From Limosilactobacillus pontis (GTDB lineage: Bacteria; Bacillota; Bacilli; Lactobacillales; Lactobacillaceae), in the NCBI RefSeq assembly GCF_002940945.1, contig NZ_PNFV01000010.1:1-47786 (forward strand): DNA of 47,786 nucleotides, given 5' to 3'. The notes under the pieces were generated by a model. The model saw only the letters and a program-made list of their open reading frames with translations. It was not told the origin of the DNA and ran no database searches. Positions 8,341-16,006 of the stretch are shown here, piece by piece (position 1 is the stretch's first letter; each line of letters opens with the position of its first letter). The translations under genes were made by a program, and so were the position numbers.

Positions 8341-9521
8341 TGGACGTTAAGAAGATTCAGGATGCGCTAATCCATCTAAAAAATGGTGGCTTAGTAATCG
8401 TAATGGACGATGAGGACCGTGAGGCTGAAGGCGATATGATCGGTTTGGCAAGTCGGGCCACCCCGCAAAAGGTTAACTTTATGACCAAGTATGCACGTGG
8501 ATTAATGTGCGTTCCAATGGCGCCAGAAGTTGCGCAACGACTCCAGCTTCAACAGATGACCGCGAATAATACAGATCCTTTTGGGACGGCGTTTACGATT
8601 AGTGTTGACCATAAATCGACGACTACCGGGATTTCTGCCTTTGACCGGTGGCGAACGATTACGCATTTGGCTGATCCATCAGCAAAAAATGAAGACTTTT
8701 ATAAGCCGGGCCATATTTTCCCGTTAGTGGCCGAAGAAGATGGTGTGCTGGCACGGGATGGACATACCGAAGCAGCGGTTGATCTTGCTAGATTAGCTGG
8801 TGAGGAGCCGGTAGCGTATATTTGTGAAATCCTGCAGTCGAATGGTGAGATGGCGCGTTCTAAGGAACTTCATGAAATGGCAGATGAATACAGTCTACCG
8901 ATTGTTACGGTCAAGGAGCTGCAGGAATACCGAAAAAACGAAGTGAGTAGACCGGTAGAGAGCATTAAATTACCAACAAAATATGGTGACTTTAAGCTTC
9001 GCCGCTTTGCTGGGGATAATTTAGCCCTGATAAAAGGAAATATCCGCGGTGGCGATCCGGTGATGGTGCGTTTGCATTCTGAGTGTTTTACAGGAGATGT
9101 TCTCGGATCGCTGCGTTGTGATTGTGGCCCGCAGTTGCAGGAAGCAATGCGCCAGATTGAAAAACATGGCCGGGGAATAATCCTGTACTTGCGGCAAGAG
9201 GGGCGGGGGATTGGCTTACGGAATAAGTTAAAAGCTTACCACCTGCAGGAACAAGGATTTGATACGGCTGAAGCAAATACGCAGTTAGGCTTCAAGGCGG
9301 ATGAACGCCATTACGAAGTTGCAGCTCAAATGTTGAAAGAGCTAGGAGTTCAGAAAGTAGACCTGCTTACGAATAATCCAGATAAAATAAACCAATTAAA
9401 GTTAGATGGAATTAGGGTTAATCGGCGGTTACCATTGGAGATTGCGCCTAATAGTTACGATCAAAAGTATCTTGAGACAAAAAAACAAAAGTTTCACCAC
9501 ATACTAAACTTGGAGGCCTGA
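8340..9521 (+). CDS. ribBA: Bifunctional DHBP synthase / GTP cyclohydrolase II RibBA
   Basis: 393 aa. The N-terminal DHBP synthase domain (about 1-200) has the acidic DDEDREAEGD metal/substrate loop and RDGHTEAAVDLARLA. The C-terminal GTP cyclohydrolase II domain has zinc ligands C249, C260 and C262 (ECFTGDVLGSLRCDCGPQ) and the catalytic QEGRGIGL segment. It makes both riboflavin precursors: dihydroxybutanone phosphate from ribulose 5-phosphate, and the pyrimidine from GTP. Both halves look intact. Its ATG overlaps the ribE stop. Confidence 0.96.
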   Translation: MDVKKIQDALIHLKNGGLVIVMDDEDREAEGDMIGLASRATPQKVNFMTKYARGLMCVPMAPEVAQRLQLQQMTANNTDPFGTAFTISVDHKSTTTGISAFDRWRTITHLADPSAKNEDFYKPGHIFPLVAEEDGVLARDGHTEAAVDLARLAGEEPVAYICEILQSNGEMARSKELHEMADEYSLPIVTVKELQEYRKNEVSRPVESIKLPTKYGDFKLRRFAGDNLALIKGNIRGGDPVMVRLHSECFTGDVLGSLRCDCGPQLQEAMRQIEKHGRGIILYLRQEGRGIGLRNKLKAYHLQEQGFDTAEANTQLGFKADERHYEVAAQMLKELGVQKVDLLTNNPDKINQLKLDGIRVNRRLPLEIAPNSYDQKYLETKKQKFHHILNLEA

Positions 9522-9524
9522 AAA

Positions 9525-9986
9525 ATGAATGAGATTAGCGGAAAATTTAACCAGCATGATATGAAGGTTGCCATTGTTGTTGCCGATTTTAACGGTACCG
9601 TGACTCATCAGCTTAAAGAAGGAGCAGTTAATGCCTTGATTAAGTTCGGCCTGACAAGTGACCAAATTAATGTTTACCATGTTCCAGGTGCCTTTGAGAT
9701 CCCGTTTGCTGTTAAGAAGCTGCTTAATAGTGCCCGTTTTGATGGAATTATGACGTTGGGTGCTGTTATTAAGGGAGATACGGACCACTATGATTTGATT
9801 TGTCAGAACGTTACCAGTGCAATCATGCAGTTAAACCTGCAAGGGGAAATTCCAATAACATTTGGGTTGCTGACAACCGATAATGTTGAACAGGCAATGC
9901 AACGGGCCGGCTTGAAGATGGGGAACGAGGGGGCCAGTACCGCCCAGAGTTTGCTTGAGATGGTCTCACTGAATAGGCAGGTATAG
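9525..9986 (+). CDS. ribH: 6,7-dimethyl-8-ribityllumazine synthase RibH
   Basis: 153 aa, start ATG 3 nt after the ribBA stop, with TTGGAGG in the ribBA end. Family motifs are [13 protein letters not shown], the VPGAFEIP loop, [12 protein letters not shown] (with the catalytic His) and [10 protein letters not shown]. It condenses dihydroxybutanone phosphate with the ribitylaminouracil to form lumazine, the substrate of RibE, normally as a 60-mer or pentamer. Last gene of the operon; a clean terminator is not visible before the next tRNA promoter. Confidence 0.96.
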   Translation: MNEISGKFNQHDMKVAIVVADFNGTVTHQLKEGAVNALIKFGLTSDQINVYHVPGAFEIPFAVKKLLNSARFDGIMTLGAVIKGDTDHYDLICQNVTSAIMQLNLQGEIPITFGLLTTDNVEQAMQRAGLKMGNEGASTAQSLLEMVSLNRQV

Positions 9987-10099
9987 GCGAACAATTAAAT
10001 TCATCAGTAAAGCTTAGGGGGATAATAAACCGGCCAGCGTAAATTCCTTTCTGGTGCAGTAATAATCAACTGATTTACTGAATTAATTTAAATTATCCC

Positions 10100-10129
10100 T
10101 TGCAATGATGGGGGCGGCTCTGCTATACT
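10100..10129 (+). promoter_or_regulatory. Promoter of tRNA-Thr copy 2
   Basis: -35 TTGCAA (10100-10105), 18-bp spacer, -10 TATACT (10124-10129). About 55 nt upstream of both tRNA copies are recognisably related, so the duplication included the promoter. Confidence 0.72.
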
Positions 10130-10147
10130 ATTATTTGTTGGTTAAAT

Positions 10148-10220
10148 GCTGACTTAGCTCAGTTGGCAGAGCACCTCACTAGTAATGAGGAGGTCGGAGG
10201 TTCGAGCCCTCTAGTCAGCA
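10148..10220 (+). tRNA. tRNA-Thr (anticodon AGT), copy 2
   Basis: Identical over 73 nt to the tRNA at 6027-6099, with the same AGT anticodon and no encoded CCA. Its downstream flank differs from that of copy 1 immediately after the discriminator base, and an unrelated terminator follows. Confidence 0.93.
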
Positions 10221-10244
10221 TAATTAAAACTCACAAAGTTTATT

Positions 10245-10291
10245 AATCCTTGATATATCAACGTTTTGCGAAGGTATATCAAGGATTGCTT
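10245..10291 (+). terminator. Terminator of tRNA-Thr copy 2
   Basis: Perfect 13-bp stem AATCCTTGATATA (10245-10257) / TATATCAAGGATT (10275-10287) followed by GCTTTT. Confidence 0.8.
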
Positions 10292-10741
10292 TTGTTTATT
10301 TAAGAATATTATGCCCACGGCTGTGTACATAGAAAAAGTGTGTGCATGGGCTTGTATCGGAAAAAGCTTGAATCTACTAATTTGATTTAATAGGTTTTGT
10401 GCACATTAATTTGTAAGCAGTCGTTATTGAATGTTTACTTTCAAGCGCACTGAAACGATAGTATGACTCAGTGTTTTTAGAAGAAAATACAAGAGGTCGC
10501 ATGAATATCAGTGTTGTTTCAATATATTTATTATGTGTTTAAGTTTACATACAAATAGAACTACTTATGGGACTAGAGAGGTTATAGCTATACTTGTAAC
10601 CATTCCTTAGCAAGGTTATGTGTGTAAATATTCTACGTGAATCTTGTCACGTCAGTTTTTGAGCAAAGTTTATGTACGCAAATCAGAATTTAAAATGGAC
10701 TCATAAACCATCGGGAAATTTAGCTCAGCTTTAATAAAACG
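10292..10741. other. AT-rich intergenic stretch without a recognisable gene
   Basis: About 450 bases with stops in all frames and no open frame that I can assign. I see no tRNA, riboswitch core or integrase remnant. It lies between tRNA-Thr copy 2 and the toxin-antitoxin promoter, and may be decayed island DNA. Confidence 0.5.
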
Positions 10742-10785
10742 TTGGACGCTTCAATGTATATACTATATAATTTAAATGTATATAC
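10742..10785 (+). promoter_or_regulatory. Promoter and probable operator of the toxin-antitoxin operon
   Basis: -35 TTGGAC (10742-10747), 18-bp spacer, -10 TATAAT (10766-10771). The 11-mer AATGTATATAC occurs at 10753-10763 and 10775-10785. The copies are 22 bp apart (two helical turns), flank the -10 box, and each contains the palindrome GTATATAC. This is a plausible autoregulatory operator for the AbrB-type antitoxin. Confidence 0.65.
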
Positions 10786-10809
10786 GATATGCGAAAGGAG
10801 TTTTTAATT

Positions 10810-11058
10810 ATGGCTCTTAAATCATTAACTAAAGTTTTTAAGTCGGGTAATTCAAATGCTGTTAGATTGAACAAAAATATTATGGATGCCGCAGGTTTGA
10901 AAGCTGATGATCCCGTTAATGTAATTTTTAATGAGCAAGATGGTAGTGTAACAATTAAGGCCGTCAAAAAAGCAAATTACCATGATAATTTCTCTAAACT
11001 ATTAGAAAAAAGTTTACATGATGATCGTGAAGCTTTAGATTTCTTGAAGGATAAGTAA
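10810..11058 (+). CDS. AbrB/MazE-type (SpoVT-AbrB fold) antitoxin
   Basis: 82 aa from ATG 10810, chosen over the in-frame ATG 10789 because GAAAGGAG lies just upstream of 10810. The N-terminal half has the swapped-hairpin barrel pattern of AbrB/MazE antitoxins (TKVFKSGNSNAVRLNK, then DPVNVIFNEQDGSVTI). The C-terminal 30 residues are charged, as expected for a toxin-binding tail. It should neutralise the Doc-like toxin encoded next (1-nt overlap) and repress the shared promoter. The family is clear; the pairing is from gene order. Confidence 0.88.
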   Translation: MALKSLTKVFKSGNSNAVRLNKNIMDAAGLKADDPVNVIFNEQDGSVTIKAVKKANYHDNFSKLLEKSLHDDREALDFLKDK

Positions 11059-11453
11059 TGGAATATCTAACTGAAGACGAAATTATTGAAATTAATCGAC
11101 AGGTAATTACTTTGGCTGGTGAAGGATTGACGGGTGTTCTCGATTCTAATGGACTAAATAGTATAGTTGAAGCTCCTAAGCAAGTATTTTTTGGACATGA
11201 AGCATATCCTACTATTTGGCTAAAAGCAGCATATTATTTACAGAAGATTACTAAAAAGCATATATTTGCGGATGGGAATAAGCGAACAGCATTAGAATCG
11301 GCAAAAGTATTTTTAATGTTGAATGATATCAATGTTGTATTTAAAGGAATAGAAGCGGGACAAATGGTGTTAGACGTTACTAACTCGCCTGACTCCGAAC
11401 AAGTAATGTTGAAAATTGCTCAATATTTAAAACAACATCAAGTTAAAAACTAG
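11058..11453 (+). CDS. doc: Doc/Fic family death-on-curing toxin
   Basis: 131 aa, start overlapping the antitoxin stop by one base. The Fic core HIFADGNKRTA starts at H68 and matches the HxFxxGNKR active-site loop. The N-terminal SIVEAPKQVFFG segment is typical of Doc proteins. Doc toxins phosphorylate elongation factor Tu and halt translation. Length is normal for Doc. It is paired here with an AbrB/MazE-type antitoxin rather than Phd. Confidence 0.9.
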   Translation: MEYLTEDEIIEINRQVITLAGEGLTGVLDSNGLNSIVEAPKQVFFGHEAYPTIWLKAAYYLQKITKKHIFADGNKRTALESAKVFLMLNDINVVFKGIEAGQMVLDVTNSPDSEQVMLKIAQYLKQHQVKN

Positions 11454-11543
11454 TATTCCTGTGTATTTACGAAACACAATAATTGGTGTCATACAAAATG
11501 ATCCCATGTAACTGTAAGGTCGAGGACAGTATCACTCCGTCTA

Positions 11544-11612
11544 TCTAGTCAGCACTAGATAGAGTCTAATAGCCTGTTATAACGGCAATTCTGGTCGTTA
11601 TAACAGGCTATT
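11544..11612 (+). repeat. Direct repeat A, second copy: partial tRNA-Thr 3' end plus terminator
   Basis: 22 bases (11544-11565) identical to 6089-6110, beginning with the last 11 bases of tRNA-Thr. A 17-bp-arm hairpin AATAGCCTGTTATAACG / CGTTATAACAGGCTATT (11568-11584 / 11596-11612) follows with TTTT. No intact tRNA precedes it; only a degenerate GGTCGAGGAC-like stretch does. It looks like the far-end attachment remnant of an island, and can still terminate transcription from the toxin-antitoxin side. Confidence 0.75.
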
Positions 11613-11876
11613 TTACGTTAAAAGACGTTACTTACTTCTCCATTTTTTCTCACACTACTGTTTAGTGTGTTTTTTAATCTTCCTCGAATTGCTGTAATTC
11701 AACAATACCAAGCGTCTGAGTGGTTTTGGTGTGTGAAAAAGTGAGAATTTAGGGTAAAGTTTATTTTTTACACATTATTCTGAATTGATATATGCCTAAA
11801 ATGAGTAGATAAGCATTAATTATAGGTAATTAACATCTCCAATTTGATGCTCCATAATAATTTAAAGGAGTGATCA
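11613..11876. other. Intergenic region upstream of aldo-keto reductase 1
   Basis: Holds a short terminator-like hairpin, CACACTA-ctgtt-TAGTGTG plus six T residues (11651-11675). It also holds a TGAATTGATAT element (11782-11792) identical to one arm of the LysR-gene dyad at 13838-13848. The latter may be a LysR binding site for this gene. Confidence 0.5.
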
Positions 11877-12884
11877 ATGATGAAGTATAGTAAGATCCCA
11901 CAAACTGATATTAAGATTTCAAAGATTGCGGTTGGCGGAATGAGTTTCGGTAAACCAGCGATGAAGACTTACCGTTGGATTCTTGACGAAGAACAAACTG
12001 ATAAAATGGTTCAGCATGCTCTTGATCTGGGAATTAACTTCTTTGATACTGCCAATGTGTATGGAATGGGGACAAGTGAGGAATATATTGGTAATTCACT
12101 TAGGAAACACCAGATTCCTCGGGATAAAGTAGTCCTTGCTAGTAAGGTGTACTTTAATGATGGTCGTCTTTCTAAGGAGGCAATTAATCGAGAAATTGAT
12201 GGTACTTTAAAACGTTTGGGTACCGATTACCTTGATTTATATATCATCCACCGCTTTGATTATGATCATCCAATTGAGGAGACGATGGCGGCTCTTGATA
12301 ATTTAATTAAGGAAGGAAAAGTTCGGGCTATTGGTGCCTCGGCTATGTATGGTTATCAATTCCAGAATATGCAACATGTGGCTGAAAAGAATGGTTGGCA
12401 TCAATTTGTGGCGATGGAAAATCACTACAATCTTTTATACCGAGAAGACGAACGAGAATTGATTCCCATTTGCAAACAAGATGGTGTAATGCTGATGCCA
12501 TATAGTCCGCTAGCAAGTGGTCATTTAACTCGTCCAACTTGGGAGGGCCGTTCCAAACGAAACGAAACTGATACATCTGAACGTGCTAAGTATGATCATG
12601 CTAAACAAGCTGATATGCCAATTATTAAGCGAGTTGCCGAGTTAGCTGATCAGCACCACGTTAAAATGTCCCAAATTGCGCTAGCTTGGCAATGGGCAAA
12701 AGGCGTTACCGCCCCAATCGTTGGTGCAACTAAAGAACAATACTTAGATGATGCGGTTCAAGCGATGGAAGTCGAATTGTCACCAGATGAAGTTAAATAT
12801 CTGGATGAGCCTTATACTGCACACGAAATTGTTGGCGCCTTAGACCAGAATCCTGATGGTATGCTACCGAAGGATGTTAAGTAG
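11877..12884 (+). CDS. Aldo/keto reductase 1
   Basis: 335 aa, ATG with AAAGGAG (a second ATG three bases on is equally possible). It is a TIM-barrel AKR with the tetrad visible: FFDTANVYG (Asp, Tyr), the ASK lysine and IIHRFD (His). A C-terminal nucleotide-binding PIVGATK segment follows. It resembles YghZ/YajO-like AKRs that reduce aldehydes and ketones with NADPH; the substrate is unknown. It is followed by a second AKR and a LysR gene. A TGAATTGATAT element upstream matches the LysR dyad, suggesting LysR control. Confidence 0.9.
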   Translation: MMKYSKIPQTDIKISKIAVGGMSFGKPAMKTYRWILDEEQTDKMVQHALDLGINFFDTANVYGMGTSEEYIGNSLRKHQIPRDKVVLASKVYFNDGRLSKEAINREIDGTLKRLGTDYLDLYIIHRFDYDHPIEETMAALDNLIKEGKVRAIGASAMYGYQFQNMQHVAEKNGWHQFVAMENHYNLLYREDERELIPICKQDGVMLMPYSPLASGHLTRPTWEGRSKRNETDTSERAKYDHAKQADMPIIKRVAELADQHHVKMSQIALAWQWAKGVTAPIVGATKEQYLDDAVQAMEVELSPDEVKYLDEPYTAHEIVGALDQNPDGMLPKDVK

Positions 12885-12922
12885 GAAAAGTTTATTTAAT
12901 CGGCAGTGAAGGGATGTTAATA

Positions 12923-13783
12923 ATGCAAACAGTAAAACTTAATAATGGAGTAACGATTCCTCAACTTGGTTTTGGTGTTTTTCAAATGGATGATCTGGAT
13001 GAGTGCTACCAAGCAGTGACAGAAGCAATTAAAGCTGGATACCGATTATTTGATACGGCAGCAACTTACGGCAATGAAGCAGCGGTTGGACGAGCAATCC
13101 GGGAAAGTGGCATTCCTCGTGATCAGTTCTTTGTTACTTCCAAGATGTGGATACAAGATTACCAAGGAACAAGACCACAAAAAGCCATTGACCAGTCACT
13201 AACCGAATTAGGTCTAGATTATATTGACTTATATTTGATCCATATGCCATATGGGGATGTCTTTAATGCTTGGCGGGCAATGGAAGAATCCTATCAAGCC
13301 GGCAAGTTACGGGCAATTGGTGTTTCTAATTTTTCACCGGATCAAGTTACGAACTTAATGTTGTTTAATAATATAAAACCAGCGATTAATCAGTTAGAAG
13401 TTAACCCATGGAATCAGCAGCAAGCAAACGTTCTTTTTAATCAAAGACAAAATATTCAGGTGGAAGCTTGGGCACCATTTGCGGAAGGCAAGAATCAGAT
13501 ATTTACTAATAAGACGTTACAGCAAATTGCACAAGGACACCACAAAACGACTGGTCAAGTTATCCTCCGGTGGCTAATGCAGCGTGGAATTGTGGTTATT
13601 CCTAAGAGTGTTCATCAAAAGCGGATTCAGGAAAACATTGATGTTTTTGATTTTTCTTTGTCAGAAACTGAAATGCAGTTAATTACAAAACTTGATCAGC
13701 AAACAAGTCAATTCTTTAATCCTCATGATCCAGAAGCAATTGAAACGATTGTGAATGGTGGTCGCCCAGGTGCTAACCATTAA
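12923..13783 (+). CDS. Aldo/keto reductase 2 (2,5-diketogluconate reductase-like)
   Basis: 286 aa from ATG 12923. GAAGGG lies 9 nt before it, while the in-frame ATG 12914 abuts that site. AKR5-type signatures are LFDTAATYGNE (Asp, Tyr), VTSKMW (Lys), LYLIHMPYGD (His) and the C-terminal IPKSVHQKRIQEN coenzyme site. A cytoplasmic NADPH-dependent carbonyl reductase of unknown substrate. It follows AKR 1 by 38 nt and is probably co-transcribed. Confidence 0.9.
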   Translation: MQTVKLNNGVTIPQLGFGVFQMDDLDECYQAVTEAIKAGYRLFDTAATYGNEAAVGRAIRESGIPRDQFFVTSKMWIQDYQGTRPQKAIDQSLTELGLDYIDLYLIHMPYGDVFNAWRAMEESYQAGKLRAIGVSNFSPDQVTNLMLFNNIKPAINQLEVNPWNQQQANVLFNQRQNIQVEAWAPFAEGKNQIFTNKTLQQIAQGHHKTTGQVILRWLMQRGIVVIPKSVHQKRIQENIDVFDFSLSETEMQLITKLDQQTSQFFNPHDPEAIETIVNGGRPGANH

Positions 13784-13837
13784 TAGCAATGTATGAAACG
13801 GGATAACATTGGTTATGGAGAAGTTGGCGTTCCAATA

Positions 13838-13881
13838 TGAATTGATATAATTAAACTGAATAATATTGTGATATCAATTCA
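13838..13881 (+). promoter_or_regulatory. Dyad operator upstream of the LysR gene
   Basis: Perfect inverted repeat TGAATTGATAT (13838-13848) / ATATCAATTCA (13871-13881) with 22 bases between. The second arm runs into the lysR Shine-Dalgarno. An identical half-site lies at 11782-11792 before AKR 1. It is a probable LysR binding site for autoregulation. Confidence 0.6.
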
Positions 13882-13892
13882 AGGAGAAAAGG

Positions 13893-14774
13893 ATGGAAAC
13901 TAGAATTTTGCGTTATTTTTTAGCAGTTGCCAAACAGGGGACTATTTCCGGAGCTGCTCGTGAACTCCATATTTCTCAACCAACTCTTAGTCGTCAAATT
14001 CAACAGCTTGAAGACCAGTTGAATACGCCGTTATTTACCAGGGAAAGACGACGGATGTACCTTACTAAAGCAGGAAGTGCATATGAGGCAAAGGTTCGTC
14101 ACATCTTAAGCGAACTCGACCAAGCAAATCAGATGGTTGCCACAATCAATAATGATGATTTGACGGGAATAATCCGAATTGGTTGTGTCGAATCGGAAGT
14201 AACCAAGATCCTAATTCCGCAACTTGTTGACTTTCATAAACGATACCCCCATGTTCGCTATAATTTTTACGATGCCGATGGTGAAGATATTAAAACGCAT
14301 CTTGATCAAGGACTTCTAGAGCTCGGTCTAGTATCAACGCCGATCAGCACTGCTAAATATCACACGCTTCAAATTCCAATTAAAGATCGTTGGGGGTTAT
14401 TAGTACGACCTGACAGTAAATTGGCTAAACAGCAGACGGTAACGGTAGCAGACTTACATGATTTACCGCTAATTATTCCTCATCGTTCATTGATTTATGA
14501 TGAATTAAATGATTGGTTAATACCACATGGTACACAGTTACAAGTCGTTGCGGAATCAAATTTACTGGCAAATGCCTGTTATCTTGCAGAAGCCGGGGTT
14601 GGTAATATTGTCTGTATTGAGGGAGCACCCCGGCCGGCTTCAACTGATTTAAAGTTCATCCCGTTTTCTCCTGAACGTCACCAGAATCAATTTTTAATTT
14701 GGCGAAAAGGGGTGGCATTAACAGAACCCACTCAAAAACTCGTTGAAAAAATTTGTAAGGATATTCATGCTTAA
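13893..14774 (+). CDS. LysR-family transcriptional regulator
   Basis: 293 aa, ATG with AAGGAG. The N-terminal winged helix is METRILRYFLAVAKQGTISGAARELHISQPTLSRQIQ. A periplasmic-binding-like effector domain spans about 90-290. Regulator length and architecture are complete. It follows the two AKR genes on the same strand, and dyad elements lie before itself and AKR 1. I infer regulation of the AKR pair; the inducer is unknown. Confidence 0.93.
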   Translation: METRILRYFLAVAKQGTISGAARELHISQPTLSRQIQQLEDQLNTPLFTRERRRMYLTKAGSAYEAKVRHILSELDQANQMVATINNDDLTGIIRIGCVESEVTKILIPQLVDFHKRYPHVRYNFYDADGEDIKTHLDQGLLELGLVSTPISTAKYHTLQIPIKDRWGLLVRPDSKLAKQQTVTVADLHDLPLIIPHRSLIYDELNDWLIPHGTQLQVVAESNLLANACYLAEAGVGNIVCIEGAPRPASTDLKFIPFSPERHQNQFLIWRKGVALTEPTQKLVEKICKDIHA

Positions 14775-14828
14775 AATAACCAATGTGCTTTCTTTGGTAA
14801 TTGGACAGTATAGGATAAAGGAAAGAGC

Positions 14829-14869
14829 CTGTTATAACGATTGTGATTAATCGCTATAACAGACTTTTT
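14829..14869 (+). terminator. Terminator after the LysR gene
   Basis: Stem CTGTTATA-a-CGAT / ATCG-c-TATAACAG followed by TTTTT. It is a diverged relative of the terminators at 6113 and 11568. Confidence 0.75.
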
Positions 14870-14965
14870 ACATAGGGAAGAAACCGTGAATATTTAACTA
14901 AGTAAGTAACAATTAGAGTGGTTGACTGCTTAATTATTATGTTTGGAAAATAATTGAATTTTTTC

Positions 14966-14996
14966 TTGACCTTGAGTTAACTCCAAGTAGTACTGT
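14966..14996 (+). promoter_or_regulatory. MerR-type promoter/operator of the redox operon
   Basis: -35 TTGACC (14966-14971) and -10 TACTGT (14991-14996) are separated by 19 bp. That is the over-long spacer diagnostic of MerR-activated promoters. The spacer contains the dyad CTTGAGTTAACTCCAAG centred on GAGTTAACTC, resembling AdhR/NmlR-like operators. The cognate regulator is probably the MerR protein at 16920-17327 in the same operon. Confidence 0.8.
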
Positions 14997-15053
14997 AATG
15001 ATGTAAATGAATATAGAAGTAACTAATGGATTTAATTTAAGGAGGAATTTGCA

Positions 15054-15992
15054 ATGGTAAGTCAACCCAAAATTGTTTTAGGTGCTTGGGCATGGGGTGA
15101 TAATAATAGCTACTTTGGTAATAACTATGACCAAGCTCATTTTCAAAAGGTATATGATGAAGCAATCAAAGCCGGCTTAACTTTTTGGGACACTGCATAT
15201 GCATATGGGGCCGGAGCATCTGAAGAGTTGCTAGGTAATTTAATGCAGAATACACCTCGTGAGCAGTTAACGATTTCCACTAAGTTTACTCCCCAGATGG
15301 CTGACAATAGTAGCAAGCCGGTTGAATCGATGCTTGCCGGTAGTTTACAACGGCTGCAAACCGACTATGTTGATTATTATTGGATCCATAATAACGCTGA
15401 TGTTGAGAAATGGACGCCACAGGTTATTCCATTAGTTAAAAGTGGGAAAGTAAAGCATATTGGGGTATCAAATCATACTCTTAGCGAGATTAAGCGGGTC
15501 CAGGAAATCTTGAATGAAGCCGGCCTAAAACTAGACGCAGTCCAAAACCATTTGAGCTTATTAGATCGGACTTCAGAACAAGCCGGTATTTTAGATTATT
15601 GCCGAGAAAATCGTATTCAATTCTTTGCTTACATGGTTTTAGAACAAGGCGCCTTGACCGGTAAGTATACCACTGACAATCCCTTCCCAGCAGGAAGCGT
15701 TCGCGCACAAGTTTATAACAATAAACTTCCCCAATTAACTAGCCTTATTAATGAACTAAAAGAGGTTGGTGATAAGCACAATATTAGCGTTGCGCAGACT
15801 GCAATGGCATGGGCCGTTTCTAAGGGTGCTTTACCAATTATTGGTGTTACTAAAACTAACCAGGTTGCTGATGCCGCTACTGTTGCTCAAGTTCAATTAA
15901 ACGATGACGAAGTTACGCGTTTGGAAAAGGTGGCTGATGCAGCTGGTGTCAATACGATTGGTAGTTGGGAACAGGATATGCGTCAAGATTAA
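15054..15992 (+). CDS. Aldo/keto reductase 3
   Basis: 312 aa, ATG after AAGGAGG. Tetrad residues appear in FWDTAYAYGAGASEELLG (Asp, Tyr), STKF (Lys) and YYWIHNNAD (His). The C-terminal LPIIGVTKTNQ binds the coenzyme. It is the first gene of an operon (15054 to at least 18524) driven by a MerR-type promoter, so it probably detoxifies reactive aldehydes or quinone-derived carbonyls. The substrate is not predictable from sequence. Confidence 0.9.
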   Translation: MVSQPKIVLGAWAWGDNNSYFGNNYDQAHFQKVYDEAIKAGLTFWDTAYAYGAGASEELLGNLMQNTPREQLTISTKFTPQMADNSSKPVESMLAGSLQRLQTDYVDYYWIHNNADVEKWTPQVIPLVKSGKVKHIGVSNHTLSEIKRVQEILNEAGLKLDAVQNHLSLLDRTSEQAGILDYCRENRIQFFAYMVLEQGALTGKYTTDNPFPAGSVRAQVYNNKLPQLTSLINELKEVGDKHNISVAQTAMAWAVSKGALPIIGVTKTNQVADAATVAQVQLNDDEVTRLEKVADAAGVNTIGSWEQDMRQD

Positions 15993-16006
15993 TATAAGAG
16001 GTTAAG

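Noticed and set aside
9987..10099. Terminator after ribH
   Set aside because: Only a long-range pairing (CAGTAAA with TTTACTG) is visible, without a compact stem and T run.
10292..10741. Integrase or phage remnant next to tRNA-Thr copy 2
   Set aside because: No open frame or tyrosine-recombinase motif could be found in this stretch.
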